64,000 nt of DNA. It comes from Tuctoria greenei. Lineage: Eukaryota > Streptophyta > Magnoliopsida > Poales > Poaceae. This document shows, piece by piece, positions 45,377 to 56,986 of this stretch. The stretch is from assembly GCA_036927565.1 (NCBI GenBank), contig JAYESD010000004.1, positions 92,570,942 through 92,634,941 on the forward strand, in the 5' to 3' direction. Each line of letters begins with the position of its first letter. The first letter of the stretch is position 1. The notes beneath the pieces were generated by a model, which ran no database searches, was not told the origin of the DNA, and saw nothing but the letters and a program-made list of their open reading frames with translations. Position numbers and translations under genes: made by a program.

Positions 45377-46730
45377 CTAACTCCTCTTCAGCCGGAGCTT
45401 CGTCGACTTTCTGTTTTCCTTCCCTATGTCAGAAAGGAACTTCTTCCCGACGCTTGTTGTAGCGCTCGGCAAGGTTTTGGACCTCCCGACAGTCTTCCAA
45501 GTTGTGGTTGTTCGACTTGTGAATAGGACACCACACTTTGGAGTTGCCACCGTCTTCAGAGGACGACCGATGTCGTTTTTCTGGTCGTGGCCCCCAGCCA
45601 CCTGGAGCTGCAGCAGCTGCAGTAGTAGATGTGTCGGCCGATGGCTTCTTCTTCCTGTTGGACTTTTTCTTCTTTTTGCCACTCCCGGAGGTAGTGGCTT
45701 CGCCTTTGGAGGATTTTTTGCTATCCTATGGAGGTGGTTTGGTGTGCAATTCACAGCCCTCCACAGCTTTGGCGTACTTGTCTACCAAGCTGAAGAGCTT
45801 CGTGACGCTGGTGATCTCCTTGATCGCTAGCTTCTCCAGCATCTTCTTATCTTTTACGCCCTGTCTAAATGCCACAATAACAAAGGCGCTGGAGATAGAA
45901 GGAATAGTGTTTCATACCTGGGAGAACCTCTAGATGAATGAGCGCAGGGATTCTCCCCCCTTCTGCACGATAGCAAAAAGGTCCAGTTTGGTGCCTGGTC
46001 GGGTGTTTGAACTCCCGAAATTGGCGGTGAACTATTGGCACAATTCCTCCCAACTATTGATGGAGTTGTGAGGAAGGCTCATGAACCAGGACCTGGCGGT
46101 CCCAGTCAAGGCCACTGGAAGGTAGTTGGCTATTACAGCCTCGTTACCTTCGGCCGCAAGGATTGCAGTGGAGTAAATCTGGAAAAACTCAGCGGGATTA
46201 ACAGTACCGTCAAATTTCTCCGGCAGGTGATGCCGGAACTTTTGTGGCCATCTGACCATGCGTAGGTGCATTGTCAGGGCAGAACAGCCTCCTCCTAGTC
46301 CCTCGGGAGCAGGACTGTCTCGAGCTTCTGGCCTTTCGTGAGCATGCTCGATATAGACGCGACCGTCCTGTAGACGGTAACAGTGATCAAGCTCCGCCCT
46401 GAGGTCGTGAGTTGAAAGCCTGGTTACCGTATGAGTGTGTCGCACCCCGGAAGGTAGCGACGTAACTTGCTGAGATGCAGCACGCCTCCTATTTTGGGAA
46501 GTGTGCGGACCAAGTCTGTCTGACAAAGTCTGATGTTGTGGTGGGGCCCGCCCCAAAGGGGGAGGACCTTGGTTGCTGATGCGGTCGGCTGCTGCTGCAA
46601 CCAGATGTTCCACGTCAGCCCTCCATTGCTCCATTGCACCCTAAGATGCAACTGGAGGTGGTGGACGTTGGAGGAGAGCACGTGCTGCATGGAGCGCGTG
46701 TTCGGGGTTGTTGTTATTCGCCGACGCCAT
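45377..46730 (-). pseudogene. Gag of element E
   Basis: Minus strand. It starts at ATG 46730 (MASANNNNPEHALHAARALL). An in-frame TAG near 46645 is followed by MEQWRADVEHLVAAAADRIS. The retrotransposon-gag core reads PEKFDGTVNPAEFFQIYSTA and WFMSLPHNSINSWEELCQ (to 46032). After a stop the frame continues (NTIPSISSAFVIVAFRQGVK), through a Lys-rich patch, to a zinc-binding stretch CPIHKSNNHNLEDC near 45525. The region upstream of the ATG is only about 50 bp before the junction with another LTR, so promoter and primer site are missing. Not expressible as it stands. Confidence 0.85.
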
Positions 46731-46779
46731 GACCGTGCAGATGAGCCCTCACGCTGCCCAGGAGAAGTTCGGAGCAAGA

Positions 46780-48554
46780 TGAGTCTACCAGAATTTACTG
46801 GGAATTATTTGAGCAAGTTTACTAGGAGAAGTTGAATTTAGAAGTCTGCTCCAATTTCTGGAATTATTTTCCAAAGGAAAGTTTGAATAATAAAACCGGC
46901 CCCACTTCATTTAAATGGGCCAATCAGAGCTGGGCTGCACCGAGGGCCACGGATTAAACCACGTTGCCACAACCGATCCCAAGGCCGCAGCTGATCCGAG
47001 GAAAGGAAAATAGCCATTGACAAGCGGGACCCACGGGGTCGTCTTCAACCTCGCGACGCGCGGTTCGGCCGTTGCGGCGCTGCGCCGGTGATCTCACCGG
47101 CTCCCCTCTCCCGGGCTTCCTTCGCCTCGAAACTCACCGCCTAACCATTTTCCAGGGTGTTGAGCACGATGAGGAGGTCGTCGCACGCCGGCGATGGCCG
47201 GAAACCCGTGTGCGACGGTTGCGACAGCGGCTAGGATTCGGCTAGGTTGGGATTCCTCAGAAATGGTGCAAACACATCAGGAAAAGGCTTGGGAGATTCC
47301 TGGGAGCATGAGGAAGATGAGTATGATGTATAAAAGGGGTGGAATAGTCGGCAAAGTTGCCTTCGACGGCGAACCGCGGGATTTTCCATGGCAGCGGGGA
47401 AAACTTGCATAACTCAGCTCCCACTCGATTATTTCTGATGATTCTTGGTAGAGGGGTGCGCTAGGAAGTGGTAAACATAATACCTAACTGGATTACAAAA
47501 ATTTTGCACCTAGAAACGGAATTGATCGGACAACCAAGACTCGACGCTCTATTTTGCCGTTGGGAAAAACGGGAAATACAAACGTTATACACTATGACAA
47601 GCTGCCAAAATTTGCAGGCATATTCAATGATCAAATACGCACCACTATGATGTTGGGGTGTGGGCTCGAGAAGGTCTATTTCGTCCAGGCATCGTTGAAC
47701 AGGGGGTGGCGCCCGTCGGCTTCAACGGTGGACGTCCGTGACGCTTCAAAATACACCGCAACGTAATGAGAATTTGATGAACTGCTTGATGGAGATGATA
47801 AAGGAGGAAGTCTTCTTTACTTTTGCTGTTGGCACAAAGGCGAGAATCATCCTGAATCCAGGGTGCTATGCGGGACAGAGGAGGTGGCTATGGCTGTTGG
47901 CGGAAGAACAGAGAAGCTTGTCGCTGTTTCACCGTGGGAGAGGGTAAGGATGAGAGGGGGGGGGGCTCTTTCAGGCGAAACCCAGCTGTGAAGCGGTAAC
48001 TTTGGCACCCTGGCCGAGCCATCGCCGTGACGCCATGCAGCATCGCGGTGTCGAGCGGAGGAGCAGAGGAAAAACAGCGTACAGAGTAGGGTACTGACCA
48101 GTGGGTCCCACTGCCCCCTCAAGTCAATCCTTCTCTGGTCCTTCAATTCCCCCCACCTAGATTTGTCCAAAAATTCCAGATTTTTGTGGAGAGGCCAACT
48201 CAAATTTGTAGATTAATATTCTGGAATTGGATTTCAAATTTGGACAAGTTTCAGTGAAATTCAAATTCAAATTTGAATTTGAATGGAATTCAATGTACCC
48301 ATTGAATTAAATAGAAAATGTGCTCCTAATTTTATGAAAATTTACATGGGTGCTATTTGGAATATATGGAAGCTAATGGTGCACTCAAATTGTTGTTTTG
48401 TCAAGGTTTGAACATGAGTTATTTTGAATTTTTTATTTTCATCTATTGAAGTTTAAATTGGTTTGAATTTTAAACTACCCTTTCAAATTATTTTCCCTTT
48501 CACATTTTTAATTCTTCTCTCTGAACTTTGTACTCTGAATTTAGGGCTTTTATA
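46780..48554 (-). repeat. 3' LTR of gypsy element D, truncated
   Basis: Aligns with two places in the right-hand LTR: 46780-47160 with 63390-63780, and 47160-48470 with 61600-62860. Shared text includes gagtctaccagaattta, gccggaaacccgtgtgcgac and ctcccactcgattattt. It lacks the part corresponding to 59694-61596. On the plus strand a pyrimidine tract (ttcctccccc, 48555-48564) follows, i.e. the minus-strand primer tract, so this is the 3' LTR of a reverse element. A perfect 26-bp palindrome lies at 48259-48284. Its exact edges are uncertain because no TG/CA pair is clear. Confidence 0.7.
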
Positions 48555-49229
48555 TTCCTCCCCCATGAAAAGAATCTCGTCCCGATATTACAAATAAAAT
48601 AGACAAAGGTAAAAAGATTACCGGATATGAGATGATAATAAATCCGGATAGTTTGATCGGTGATAGTCCTTGCTTTCAATGTTGCTTCCTCAGCGGCATG
48701 GTTGCTCCACAAGACTCTGTAGAAGCACAAAGTCCGGTTCCTTGTGGCGCGAGTCTTTTCATCGATAATTCGGATCGGATACTCAGAATAAGTGAGATCC
48801 AGTTGGATAGCTTCAATGTTTTCGGTGCAGATTTCAGCTGGCGATTTGAGGCACTTCCGCAGCTGAGAAATGTGGAATACATTATGAACACCAGAAAGTG
48901 ACGCTGGTAACTCCAAACGATAGGCCACGAGTCTGTATTTTCCAATGATAGCGAACAGACCGATGAATCGTGGAGCCAGTTTTCCCTTCACTCCGAAACG
49001 ATGAATTCCATTCACCGGAGACACATGGAGATAAACGTGGTCTCCGAGGTCGAAGTGGAGAGGTCGACATCTTCTATCTGCATAGCTTTTCTGACGAAAT
49101 TGAGCAGCCTTGAGATTGGCTTAAATCACTCACACTCGTTCTTCGGCTTCATACACAAGATCAATACCATATATTACTCGCTCAACGGATTCACACCAGC
49201 TGAGTGGTGTGCGACATTTCCGGCCATAG
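48525..49229 (-). pseudogene. Integrase C-terminus and chromodomain-like region of element D
   Basis: Minus strand, starting at YGRKCRTPLSW (49229), which follows directly on the residues EALY at 54871 once element C is removed. The GPY/F-type module is present (VKGKLAPRFIGLFAIIGKYR), then VHNVFHISQLRKCL, the usual end of Tekay/Del-type integrases. A chromodomain-like stretch follows (YSEYPIRIIDEKTRATRNRT, FYRVLWSNHAAEEAT). The usual tryptophan-acidic end is eroded. The reading frame runs out near the primer tract (RFFSWGR). Chromodomains in this lineage direct integration to marked heterochromatin. Confidence 0.85.
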
Positions 49230-50799
49230 TGAAAGTGCATCTAGGCATCCCTTGTGGGTTTTGGTTGACTTATGACAAACAAATGAGATACTAACAAAAT
49301 TGTTGAGATAAGCGCAGGTTTTGATGAAATTATGAAGTAAGCATAAAATGAAAGGAGAGTGACAAATCAAGTTGAAAAGAGCTCAAGAGACGAATAGAAT
49401 ACTCTTTGTGTATGGAGTGTGTTGGAGAAACACATACCATGAGCTCAAGCAAAAGAAAACACTCTCACTGCACAAGTTTACACAGGTCCGGACTAGTCCG
49501 ATGTTCCCCAGACTAGTCCGATAATCTCTCTGTTCAGGATCGGACAAATCCTCCCAGTGCGGACTTGTCCGCAACGGACTAGTCCGATAACCCTTCGGAT
49601 AATATCGGACAAGTCCGATATTCCACAGACTAGTCCGAAATCCCCACTAACCAACACCGGACAAGCCCCCCCCCCCCCCCCAATTTCAGACATGTCCTTG
49701 GGCCCACAAAATTTGACAACACCGGACTAGTTTGATATCATCCGAACTAGTCCGATGACCTCTTTGACTAAAATCGGACAAGTCCTCCAAGTTCGTACTT
49801 GTCCTCAAGTCACTAAGGGATTCACCACTCCGGACTGGTCCAATAGGTGTAGGACTAGTCCTAACATCTCAAGAGACAAAATTGGACTAGTTTGCCATTT
49901 GCCGGACAAGTCGGATAATTCAAGACACTTAGGGTTTCATGCACACCGCACACCGAACTAGTCAGGAGTTCACCACGGACTAGTCCGGACTTTGTAAACC
50001 CTAATGGTAACCTCTGGAAACCCTAGTATAAATAGAGGTGCACGGCTCCTAATCTAACCCTCTCGACCCCCTGTGCCGTCACACCTTCCAAGATCCCAGA
50101 AAACATGTCTCTCCACACAATCCAACGCAAGAAAGATCAAATCCATGAGGATTAACCATAGATCAAAGGAGAGACACGTTCTTCACGTCTTGAGCTCTTG
50201 GGTTTGATTCTCTCACACACTCTCGCTGTTTCATTGCATACTTTTCGAGTGTGTTTGGTGGTGTTTCGAATTCTAAATCTTGGGGAGCCCTCAACTTGTT
50301 GGAAGGCCCCTTGAACACGGTTATTTACCCCCTTTGTGATTAGTAGAAGAGAATCGTCCTCCGTGGCGATTCGATGAGGGTAGGGTTGGTGAAGTCCCGG
50401 TCCTCCATGGGCTCCTCAACATGGATGTAGATTTCCTCTGTGGAATCGAACCACGGGATAAAAATCATTGTGTCCTTGTTTTTGTTCTTACTATTCACTG
50501 CGATCTAGGGTTTGCTCGATCTTGCTCAACTTACATTAAAACTTTGAAACTAAAGTTAACTTCTGCCTTATCTAGTTTCATTGAAGCGGAACACTCTATT
50601 TATAACTCAATTTCCGCTGCATAGAGTACTTTGATCGAAATCATTGATCAAACTTGATCGATCTAGTCCGTACACGCCGAACTAGTCCGCACACTATCGG
50701 ACTAGTCCGATTTCTCTGTGTTTGATCAGGTTGCTAAGTGTTTCAGGTCTTGTTGAAAAGTTCAAAAATCATATTCACCCCCCCTCTAGGCTACATTCA
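49230..50799 (+). repeat. 5' LTR of copia element C
   Basis: 1570 bp, TGAAAG to TTCA, with the motif array at 49485-49990, a run of 16 C at 49666-49681, TATAAATA at 50027-50034 and a second motif cluster near 50665-50710. It is close to the 3' copy but differs by scattered changes and small indels, so the insertion is not brand new. Confidence 0.92.
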
Positions 50800-50851
50800 A
50801 TTGCTATCAGAGCAGGACTCTTCAAAAAGAGACTAATCGCTCGAAGAGAAG

Positions 50852-50910
50852 ATGTCAGACATGAAGGATGCGCACAAGAACTTCAACCAAGAGAAGGTTG
50901 AAGATGTAAA
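50852..50910 (+). pseudogene. Gag N-terminal stub of element C
   Basis: About 19 codons (MSDMKDAHKNFNQEKVEDV) followed without a gap by 'taaactttcttcaaaaccc', which matches the ORF3 leader of element B at about 32257. It is the left side of the internal deletion. The join shows at most one base of overlap and no GT-AG intron signature. Confidence 0.85.
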
Positions 50911-51242
50911 CTTTCTTCAAAACCCAAGAATCTTCGATTTTTTGTGCTATGGACCAAATAGCTTAGCTCCACTAGTTGATACATGTCTTCTTATTGTATT
51001 ACATTTACCTAGAGCTATTGTTGCATTTAGAAACTCCGTTGATTTGCTAGTTAGGGTCTGAGCGGTTGAACACCGGACTAGTCCGGTCTCTGTACGGACA
51101 AGTCCGGTACTCTGGACTACTCCGCACTTGAGCACCGACAAGTCCGATTTTTGACTGAACTCAACCATAAATTCCAACTACTCAATGCATTTCCTTGCCA
51201 TCCATCCTCATCCATATATTGTATAATCCTCTTGTCAGGACC
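50911..51242 (+). promoter_or_regulatory. Partial leader of the third ORF (element C)
   Basis: Matches 32257-32557 of element B. It has motif copies at 51070-51150 (ccggactagtccg, acggacaagtccg). The upstream motif cluster and CT-rich stretch seen in A and B are lost in the deletion. Confidence 0.5.
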
Positions 51243-52794
51243 ATGTTGAGCTTCAATGATGAGATCTCCGACTATGAGGCAGAGATGGACCAAGAGTCAT
51301 TGCTTTGGTCCTCGACGGGCCAAAACAAGAAGAGGCAAAACCGTGTTGCTGACCTGTCGCCCAGTCCCCCTCATGTGTGGCGAAAGGTCGTGGCCAAGAA
51401 GCCCGCATCCAAAGGAAAGGATACAGCTGGCCCTAGCTCGATAGCTTCTCGCCAAGCTAAGGGCAAAGGGAAAGGGATGGCCTCCGACCCAATTGGCCCT
51501 CTCCAGATGAGTGCACCAAGACAGGGGAACAAAGACCCCTCTAAAGAAAGATTCAATGGCAAAGGAAGCAACGTAGCTTCAAAACTCTGGATGATTGATT
51601 GTTACAGTAGTTCCAGGAAGGCTGCTAATGCAAGGTTCTAGAGCAACTTCCACGCGGACTACTATAGTTCTGTGTATCTCACGATGAAGACTCCGTTGGT
51701 CCACAGCCAGTGGATTGACTGGAGCCACTTTGAGAGGAAGAGCTGCCCATCCTTTGATGATGTGATTGCAGCTATGGCGAGGCATGGTCTGAAGGATTTG
51801 TTTGCTTTCAGATACAACTGAATGATGAAGTTATTGCTCAGTTATGCTACCTGCTATTTTACTAGTGATGAAGAGGAGAGGGTGACTTGGATGACTCATA
51901 GATCAAAGTACACCGTGACTTATGATGAGTTTGCAAGACTGCTTCACCTAGAAGACAATGGCAACAATGAGCTAATCATCCACAACATTGGCATCCTGGA
52001 GAGGGACAAGATGGAGTTCCTCTACGACACTCGCCTGAAATTCAATCCCCCTTCCACCAAGAACATGAAGCCATTCATCATGGTTTTAAATAGAGTGCTC
52101 CAGAAGACAATAGCTCCAAAAGATGGAGATGCAGGAAATGTTCAAGGTTACCTAAGGACACTGATGAATTTGATAAGCAAGAACAGGAAGTTTGATGTCT
52201 TTGACTATATTTGGAATCATATGGTGAATATCTCCTACACACCGAACCGTTCCTGTGGCTTTGCACCCTACATCATGTTTATGACTGAAAATTTCATAGG
52301 AATTGAGTTCGTGACGGATGTAGAGCACACTCCTCTAAGGACCCAGAAGCCATTCCAAGCCACTCTCCCAGATGCTCCATCTCCGATGTCAAGTGAAGAG
52401 GCTACGAGGAGGGCTCAAGGAGATGCAAGGACTGCTGCCACTACTAGGGCCCCTCCTCAAAAAGGGTCTCCTTGTGGCATCTCGAAGTACCTGGACACCA
52501 TCTTTGGCTCCTGCAAGAAGGCTGAGGTGAAAGTCCACAAGTTGAACAAGGCAAGGAAAGAGGATATGAGATACATAAAGCAAAATGTCAAAGCCATATG
52601 CCACAAGCTGGAGATTGAGCCTATTGGGTCTCTGTCATCTCCGAGGACTCTCCTTATGACTTCCAGACCTTCCACCCCTCTCACCTTCTGAACTTGCCTA
52701 TTTTGGCATTTGGGGCGCAAGTGGCTCTCATCCTCCTCCTCCTCCTCCTCAGCCTCAAGATGAAGACGAAGAGAGGACCGACAGCAAGGAGTGA
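51243..52794 (+). pseudogene. Third ORF of element C
   Basis: Third copy of the transposon-protein ORF: MLSFNDEISDYEAEMDQESL start, basic N-terminus, central domain (DWSHFERKSCPSFDDVIAAM, TWMTHRSKYTVTYDEFARLL, NPPSTKNMKPFIMVLNRVL), linker, helix (AEVKVHKLNKARKEDMRYIK) and Pro-rich acidic tail to TGA 52792-52794. TAG near 51640, a frameshift near 51820 and another near 52630 break it. A 289-codon stretch (51822-52691) stays open. As the only coding region kept in this deleted element, it or its leader may matter in cis, but chance retention is equally possible. Confidence 0.8.
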
Positions 52795-53300
52795 GTAGAC
52801 AACGATTGCTAGATCCATCCTCTACTTCTTTTTGGTGCCTTGATGCCAAAGGGGGAGAGATTGAGGGGGAGTCGTTAGGTTGTAGCTGTAGATGAGAGAT
52901 GAGAGCTCCATTTGCATCTTTTGATCTCAGTTATGCTTTTGGGTTGTAAAACTGATCTCTATTATGATTTCAGATTGTAAAGCTGCCATTATGCTCTTAT
53001 CGTTTTTCTAGTTATGTTTATGGAGTTTGTGATGTTTTTGTGGTACAATCTATGTTTATGCTTTGAAATTGACATATATGCTTGCTGTTGTTATGATTAT
53101 GCTTTTACCTCATCATCGTCACGATTATTGCTCACATACACGTAGTATTGCACCCCACCAGAAAGAGTGCACATATGACTTATGCTTTCATTGCTTAACT
53201 TGTTCCAAGCTCATATGTGCATACTTTATAAAAATATGGATTTTTAATCATATTTGTGAAATCTCAATTGGTTGTCATCAGTCACCAAAAAGGGGGAGAT
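52795..53300 (+). other. 3' untranslated region and purine tracts of element C
   Basis: Upstream tract 'gccaaagggggagagattga' at about 52845 and primer tract aaaaagggggagat directly before 53301. No gene is present. Confidence 0.75.
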
Positions 53301-54865
53301 TGAAAGTGCATCTAGGCATCCCTTGTGGTTTTTGGTTGATTAATGACAAAAAATGAGATCCTAACTATGTTGTTGAGATGAGCGCAGGTTTTAATGAAAT
53401 TATGAAGTAAGCGCAAAAAGAAAGGAGAGATATGAATCAAGTTCAAAAGAGCTCAAGAGATGAATAGAATACTCTTTGTGTATGGAGTGTGTTGGAGAAA
53501 CACACCCCACAAGCTTAAGAAAAAGAAAACACTCTCACTGCACAAGTTTACACAGGTCCGGACTAGTCCGATGTTCCATGTACTAGACCGATAATCTCTC
53601 TGTCCAGGATCGGACATGTCCTCCCAGTGCGGACTTGTCCGCAACCGACTAGTCCGATAAAGTCTAGACTAGTCCGATAACCCTTCTGATCAATATCGGA
53701 CAAGTCCGATATTCCACAGACTAGTCCAAAATCCCCACTAACCAACATCGGACAAGTCCCCCCCCCCCCAATTTCAGAATTGTCCTTAGCCCCACAAAAT
53801 TTGGTGACATCGGACTAGTCCGATATCATCCGGACTAGTCCGATAACCTCTCTGACTAAAATCGGACAAGTCCTCGAAATGTGTACTTGTCCTCTATGCA
53901 CTAAGGGATTCACCACGCCGGACTAGTCCGAACATCTCCAGAGACAAAATCAGAATAGTTCGCCATTTGTCGGACAAGTCCGATAATTCAGGACACTTAG
54001 AGTTTATTGCACGCCGCACACCGGACTAGTCTAGAGTTCACCACGGACTAGTACAAACTTTGTAAACCCCAACGGTAACCTTTGGAAACCCTAGTATAAA
54101 TAGAGGTGCACAGACCCTAATCAAACCCCCTCGACCCCCTGCACCGTCACACATTCCAAGAGCCCAGTAAACACGTCTCTCCACACATTTCAATGCAAGA
54201 AAGATCAAATCCCTAACGATTAACCATAGATCAAAGGAGAGACACGTTCTTCACATCTTGAGCTCTTGGTTTTGATTCTCTCACACACCCTCGCTGTTTC
54301 ATTGCATACTTTTCGAGTGTGTTTGGTGGTGTTTTGAATTGTTAATATTGGGGAGCCCTCATCTTGGGAGGAGGCCCCTTGAACACGGTTATTTACTCCC
54401 TTTGTGATTAGTGGAATAGAATTGGCCTCCGTGGCGATTCGATGAGTGTAGGGTTGGTGAAGACCCGGTCCTCCATGGGCTCCTCAACGTGGATGTAGAT
54501 TTCCACTGTGGAATCAAACCACGGGATAAAAATCATTGTGTCCTTGTTTTTGTTCGTAGTATTCATTGCGATCTAGGGTTTGCTCGATTTTGTTCAACTT
54601 AGGTTAAAACTTTGAAACTAAAGTTAACTTGTGCCATATCTAGTTTCATTGAAGCAAAACACTCTATTTATAACTCAATTTCCGCTGCATAAAGCACTTG
54701 GATCGAAATCATCGATCAAACTTTATCGATCTAGTCCGCACACGCCGTACTAGTCCGCAGAGTACCGGACTAGTCCGATTTCTCTGTGTTTGATCAGGTT
54801 GCTAAGTGTTTCAGGTTCTGACAAAAAGTTCAAAAAGCCTATTCACCCCCTCTAGGCTACATTCA
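53301..54865 (+). repeat. 3' LTR of copia element C
   Basis: 1565 bp, TGAAAG to ATTCA, with the motif array at 53555-54060, TATAAATA at 54095-54102, and the partner CATAG duplication directly after. Confidence 0.93.
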
Positions 54866-54870
54866 CATAG

Positions 54871-55640
54871 AGAGCTTCATACGGCGCCATCTTGATGCTA
54901 GCTTGATAGCCATTGTTATATGAGAACTCCGCCAATGGTAAATGATCATAGCAATTATTACCGTGGTGGATGGCACAAGCGCGATGCATATCTTCTAGAA
55001 CTTGATTCACCCGCTCAGTTTGACCAATGGTGTGCAGGTGATATGCGGAGCTTCGGATCAGTTTCGTCCCCAATGATGCGTGCAGCTGCTCCCAGAAACG
55101 AGCAACAAACAGGGCACCGCGATCTGAAATAATTCTCCGGGGAATACCGTTCAAGCACATGACTCTTGCAATATACAACTCCGCATATTTCTTGGCAATG
55201 TACTTTGTATGTACAAGTGTAAAATGAGCTGATTTGGTTAGTCGATCGACTATCACACAAATCGAATCATGTTTGTGGGATGTCAGAGGTAATCCGACAA
55301 TGAAATCCATACTAATGTCCTCTTATGTCCAGGCCGGAATATTCAGTGGTTGCAGCTGTCCGGTTTTCCTCATGTGGTCGGCTTTCACCCTCCGACATGT
55401 ATCACACTCGGATACGTATTTTACAATTTCTCTTTTCATCCGTGTCCACCAAAATCTGGTTTTCAAATCTTGATACATCTTGTTGCTGCCCGGGAATAGA
55501 ATACTTGGACAAATGAGCTTCATCCAAAATTTTCTTCCGAAGTTTCATATCACGGGGTACCCCTATACGATCTTTGAACCATAGAGTACCATATTCATCA
55601 CTTCCGAAGCACTTCATTTCCCAATTCTACATTCTCCTCC
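54871..55640 (-). pseudogene. Integrase zinc and catalytic domains of element D
   Basis: Minus strand. The zinc region runs from EAHLSKYSIPG to CDTCRRVKADHMRKTGQLQP (55560-55345). The core is MDFIVGLPLTSHKHDSICV, then IISDRGALFVARFWEQLHAS and the catalytic glutamate in GQTERVNQVLEDM, so the D-D-E set is intact. It is cut at EALY by element C. Codon continuity across the CATAG duplication shows the insertion hit an otherwise readable gene. A stop at about 55318 lies between the zinc region and the core. Confidence 0.9.
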
Positions 55641-55892
55641 GAATGTGCGACATACCCGCGTCCTTCTTTTGAGCTTCCATAATCTCCTCTCGTATGGTAG
55701 GAATGAGGGTAAGACTATATAATGCTCAATATGGAACCAAGTATAAACCCGGCTCGTCCTCTTTCATCGGGCAATGGACAGATTATTGACGTGAGACTTG
55801 CGGCTCAGCGCATCGGCAACCACATTTGCCTTGCCGGGATGGTAGTGAATTTCAATCTCATAATCTTTGATCAGCTATAACCATCATCACTG

Positions 55893-56626
55893 TCACATAT
55901 TCAGCTCCTTCTGAGTGAAGATATATTTTAGGCTCTTGTGATCGATGTAGAGGTGCACCAGATTTCCAAGTAAATAATGCCTCCACATTTTCAAAGCGAG
56001 CACCACGGCAGCGAGCTCAAGGTCATGAGTTGGGTAATGCTTCTCATGATTTTGGAGCTGCCATGAGCCATATGAGATCATGTGGCCTTCTTGCATTAAT
56101 ACGCAGCCGAGACCAATGCCAGACGCATCACAATGAATGTCGAAAGATTTGGTCGTATCTGGCTGAGCTAACAATGGGGCTGTTGTGAGATGTTTTACCG
56201 GCGGATCCCTGAAGTTGTTGCGCTGCGAACAGCACCTTATGTTGGTTGGTGCATGGCAGCAAACCGACTTCGCCTCGAGGGTGCGGATAAAGTTGTCTGC
56301 CTCCAGAGGCTCCTTGGCCTCCATGAAGATTGGCGGATGGGTCACCAAGAAATACGAATATGAACTCTGTTGGGGCTGGCATTGCCCATTGTCTTGTCGC
56401 TCCCCTTGACGGGACGAATTTTGTACCAACATATGCAGTAACTCGGTTTGCTCGTTGCGCAACCGAGTACTGCGGCCAGAATCACCGCGAGCGTCCTTGG
56501 AGGTTCAGGTGGTGGTGGTGGAGGAACTTATTGCTGAGGTGTCGCGGTTTGTTCCCGGGTCGGAGATTCATCCTCACGACCCCGACTAGAGCTTCCCATC
56601 TCGGGCGTAGAACGTGTACGCACCAT
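55893..56626 (-). pseudogene. Gag-RNase H deletion fusion of element D
   Basis: Minus strand. Gag starts at 56626 (MVRTRSTPEMGSSSRGREDE) with a stop near 56530, then LLHMLVQNSSRQGERQDNGQ and FLVTHPPIFMEAKEPLEADN, the usual N-terminal gag of Tekay/Del-type elements, to about 56230. It then passes directly into the end of RT (VKHLTTAPLLAQPDTTKSFD) and RNase H (IHCDASGIGLGCVLMQEG, HYPTHDLELAAVVLALKMWR, LYIDHKSLKYIFTQKELNM) to 55893. The gag remainder, protease and RT core, roughly 2-3 kb in relatives, are missing. The fused frame from 56462 stays open. Confidence 0.85.
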
Positions 56627-56986
56627 TCTGCATCCACATGATTTAAAAATCAGCAATATATTTGTTTTATTCATCCATTTTATACCATAGTAGTGCGAGT
56701 ATTGACAATGTGATAATTGTATAACATTCACATATATTGATAAATTACAAACTTCATACAAGATATATTATCTCATGACCAAGTTTACAGTGGTGAACTC
56801 CAAAATGACGGACTCCCACTACGGAAGTGCATCTCAACTATACTTGGTAGCCATGAGTCGTCATACACACCTTGTCATCTCCGACACCCACTACTATTTA
56901 TAGTATGACACAAACATGGCAACAAAATAAACACGAGCAACCAATAACTATACATTGCCCCATGATGGCAGTAGTGGTGCCCCGTC

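Larger units (their letters stand above)
34695..46770 (-). mobile_element. Tat/Retand-type Ty3/gypsy element E (5'-truncated)
   Basis: Reverse-oriented element inserted in the B 3' LTR. Reading the minus strand: gag, protease, RT, RNase H and integrase (46730-40953), then an intervening segment with hairpin repeats, an ORF on the opposite strand (36157-39636), the polypurine tract and the 3' LTR (35575-34695). RT before integrase is the Ty3/gypsy order. The gag/protease style, the RNase H next to a long linker and the antisense ORF are marks of the Tat lineage. The 5' LTR and primer site are absent: the element stops about 50 bp upstream of the gag ATG against a different gypsy LTR. Confidence 0.85.
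49230..54865 (+). mobile_element. Copia element C, internally deleted, inserted in gypsy integrase
   Basis: 5636 bp with two LTRs (49230-50799 and 53301-54865) and a perfect 5-bp target duplication CATAG at 49225-49229 and 54866-54870. The internal region has a primer site (50802), the first ~19 gag codons, a direct join to the ORF3 leader, ORF3, and the purine tract. Nearly all gag and the whole of pol are missing, so it could only have moved with proteins from a relative. LTRs are B-type. Confidence 0.95.

Noticed and set aside
49666..49681. Runs of C (18161-18176, 49666-49681, about 53758-53769) as quadruplex or regulatory elements
   Set aside because: They are single homopolymer runs of variable length at positions where sibling LTRs have shorter C tracts; slippage or sequencing error is more likely.
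50890..50925. Element C as reverse-transcribed spliced RNA (gag joined to ORF3 leader)
   Set aside because: The corresponding positions in A and B have no GT at the gag side and no AG at the leader side, so an ordinary deletion with about 1 bp of overlap fits better.
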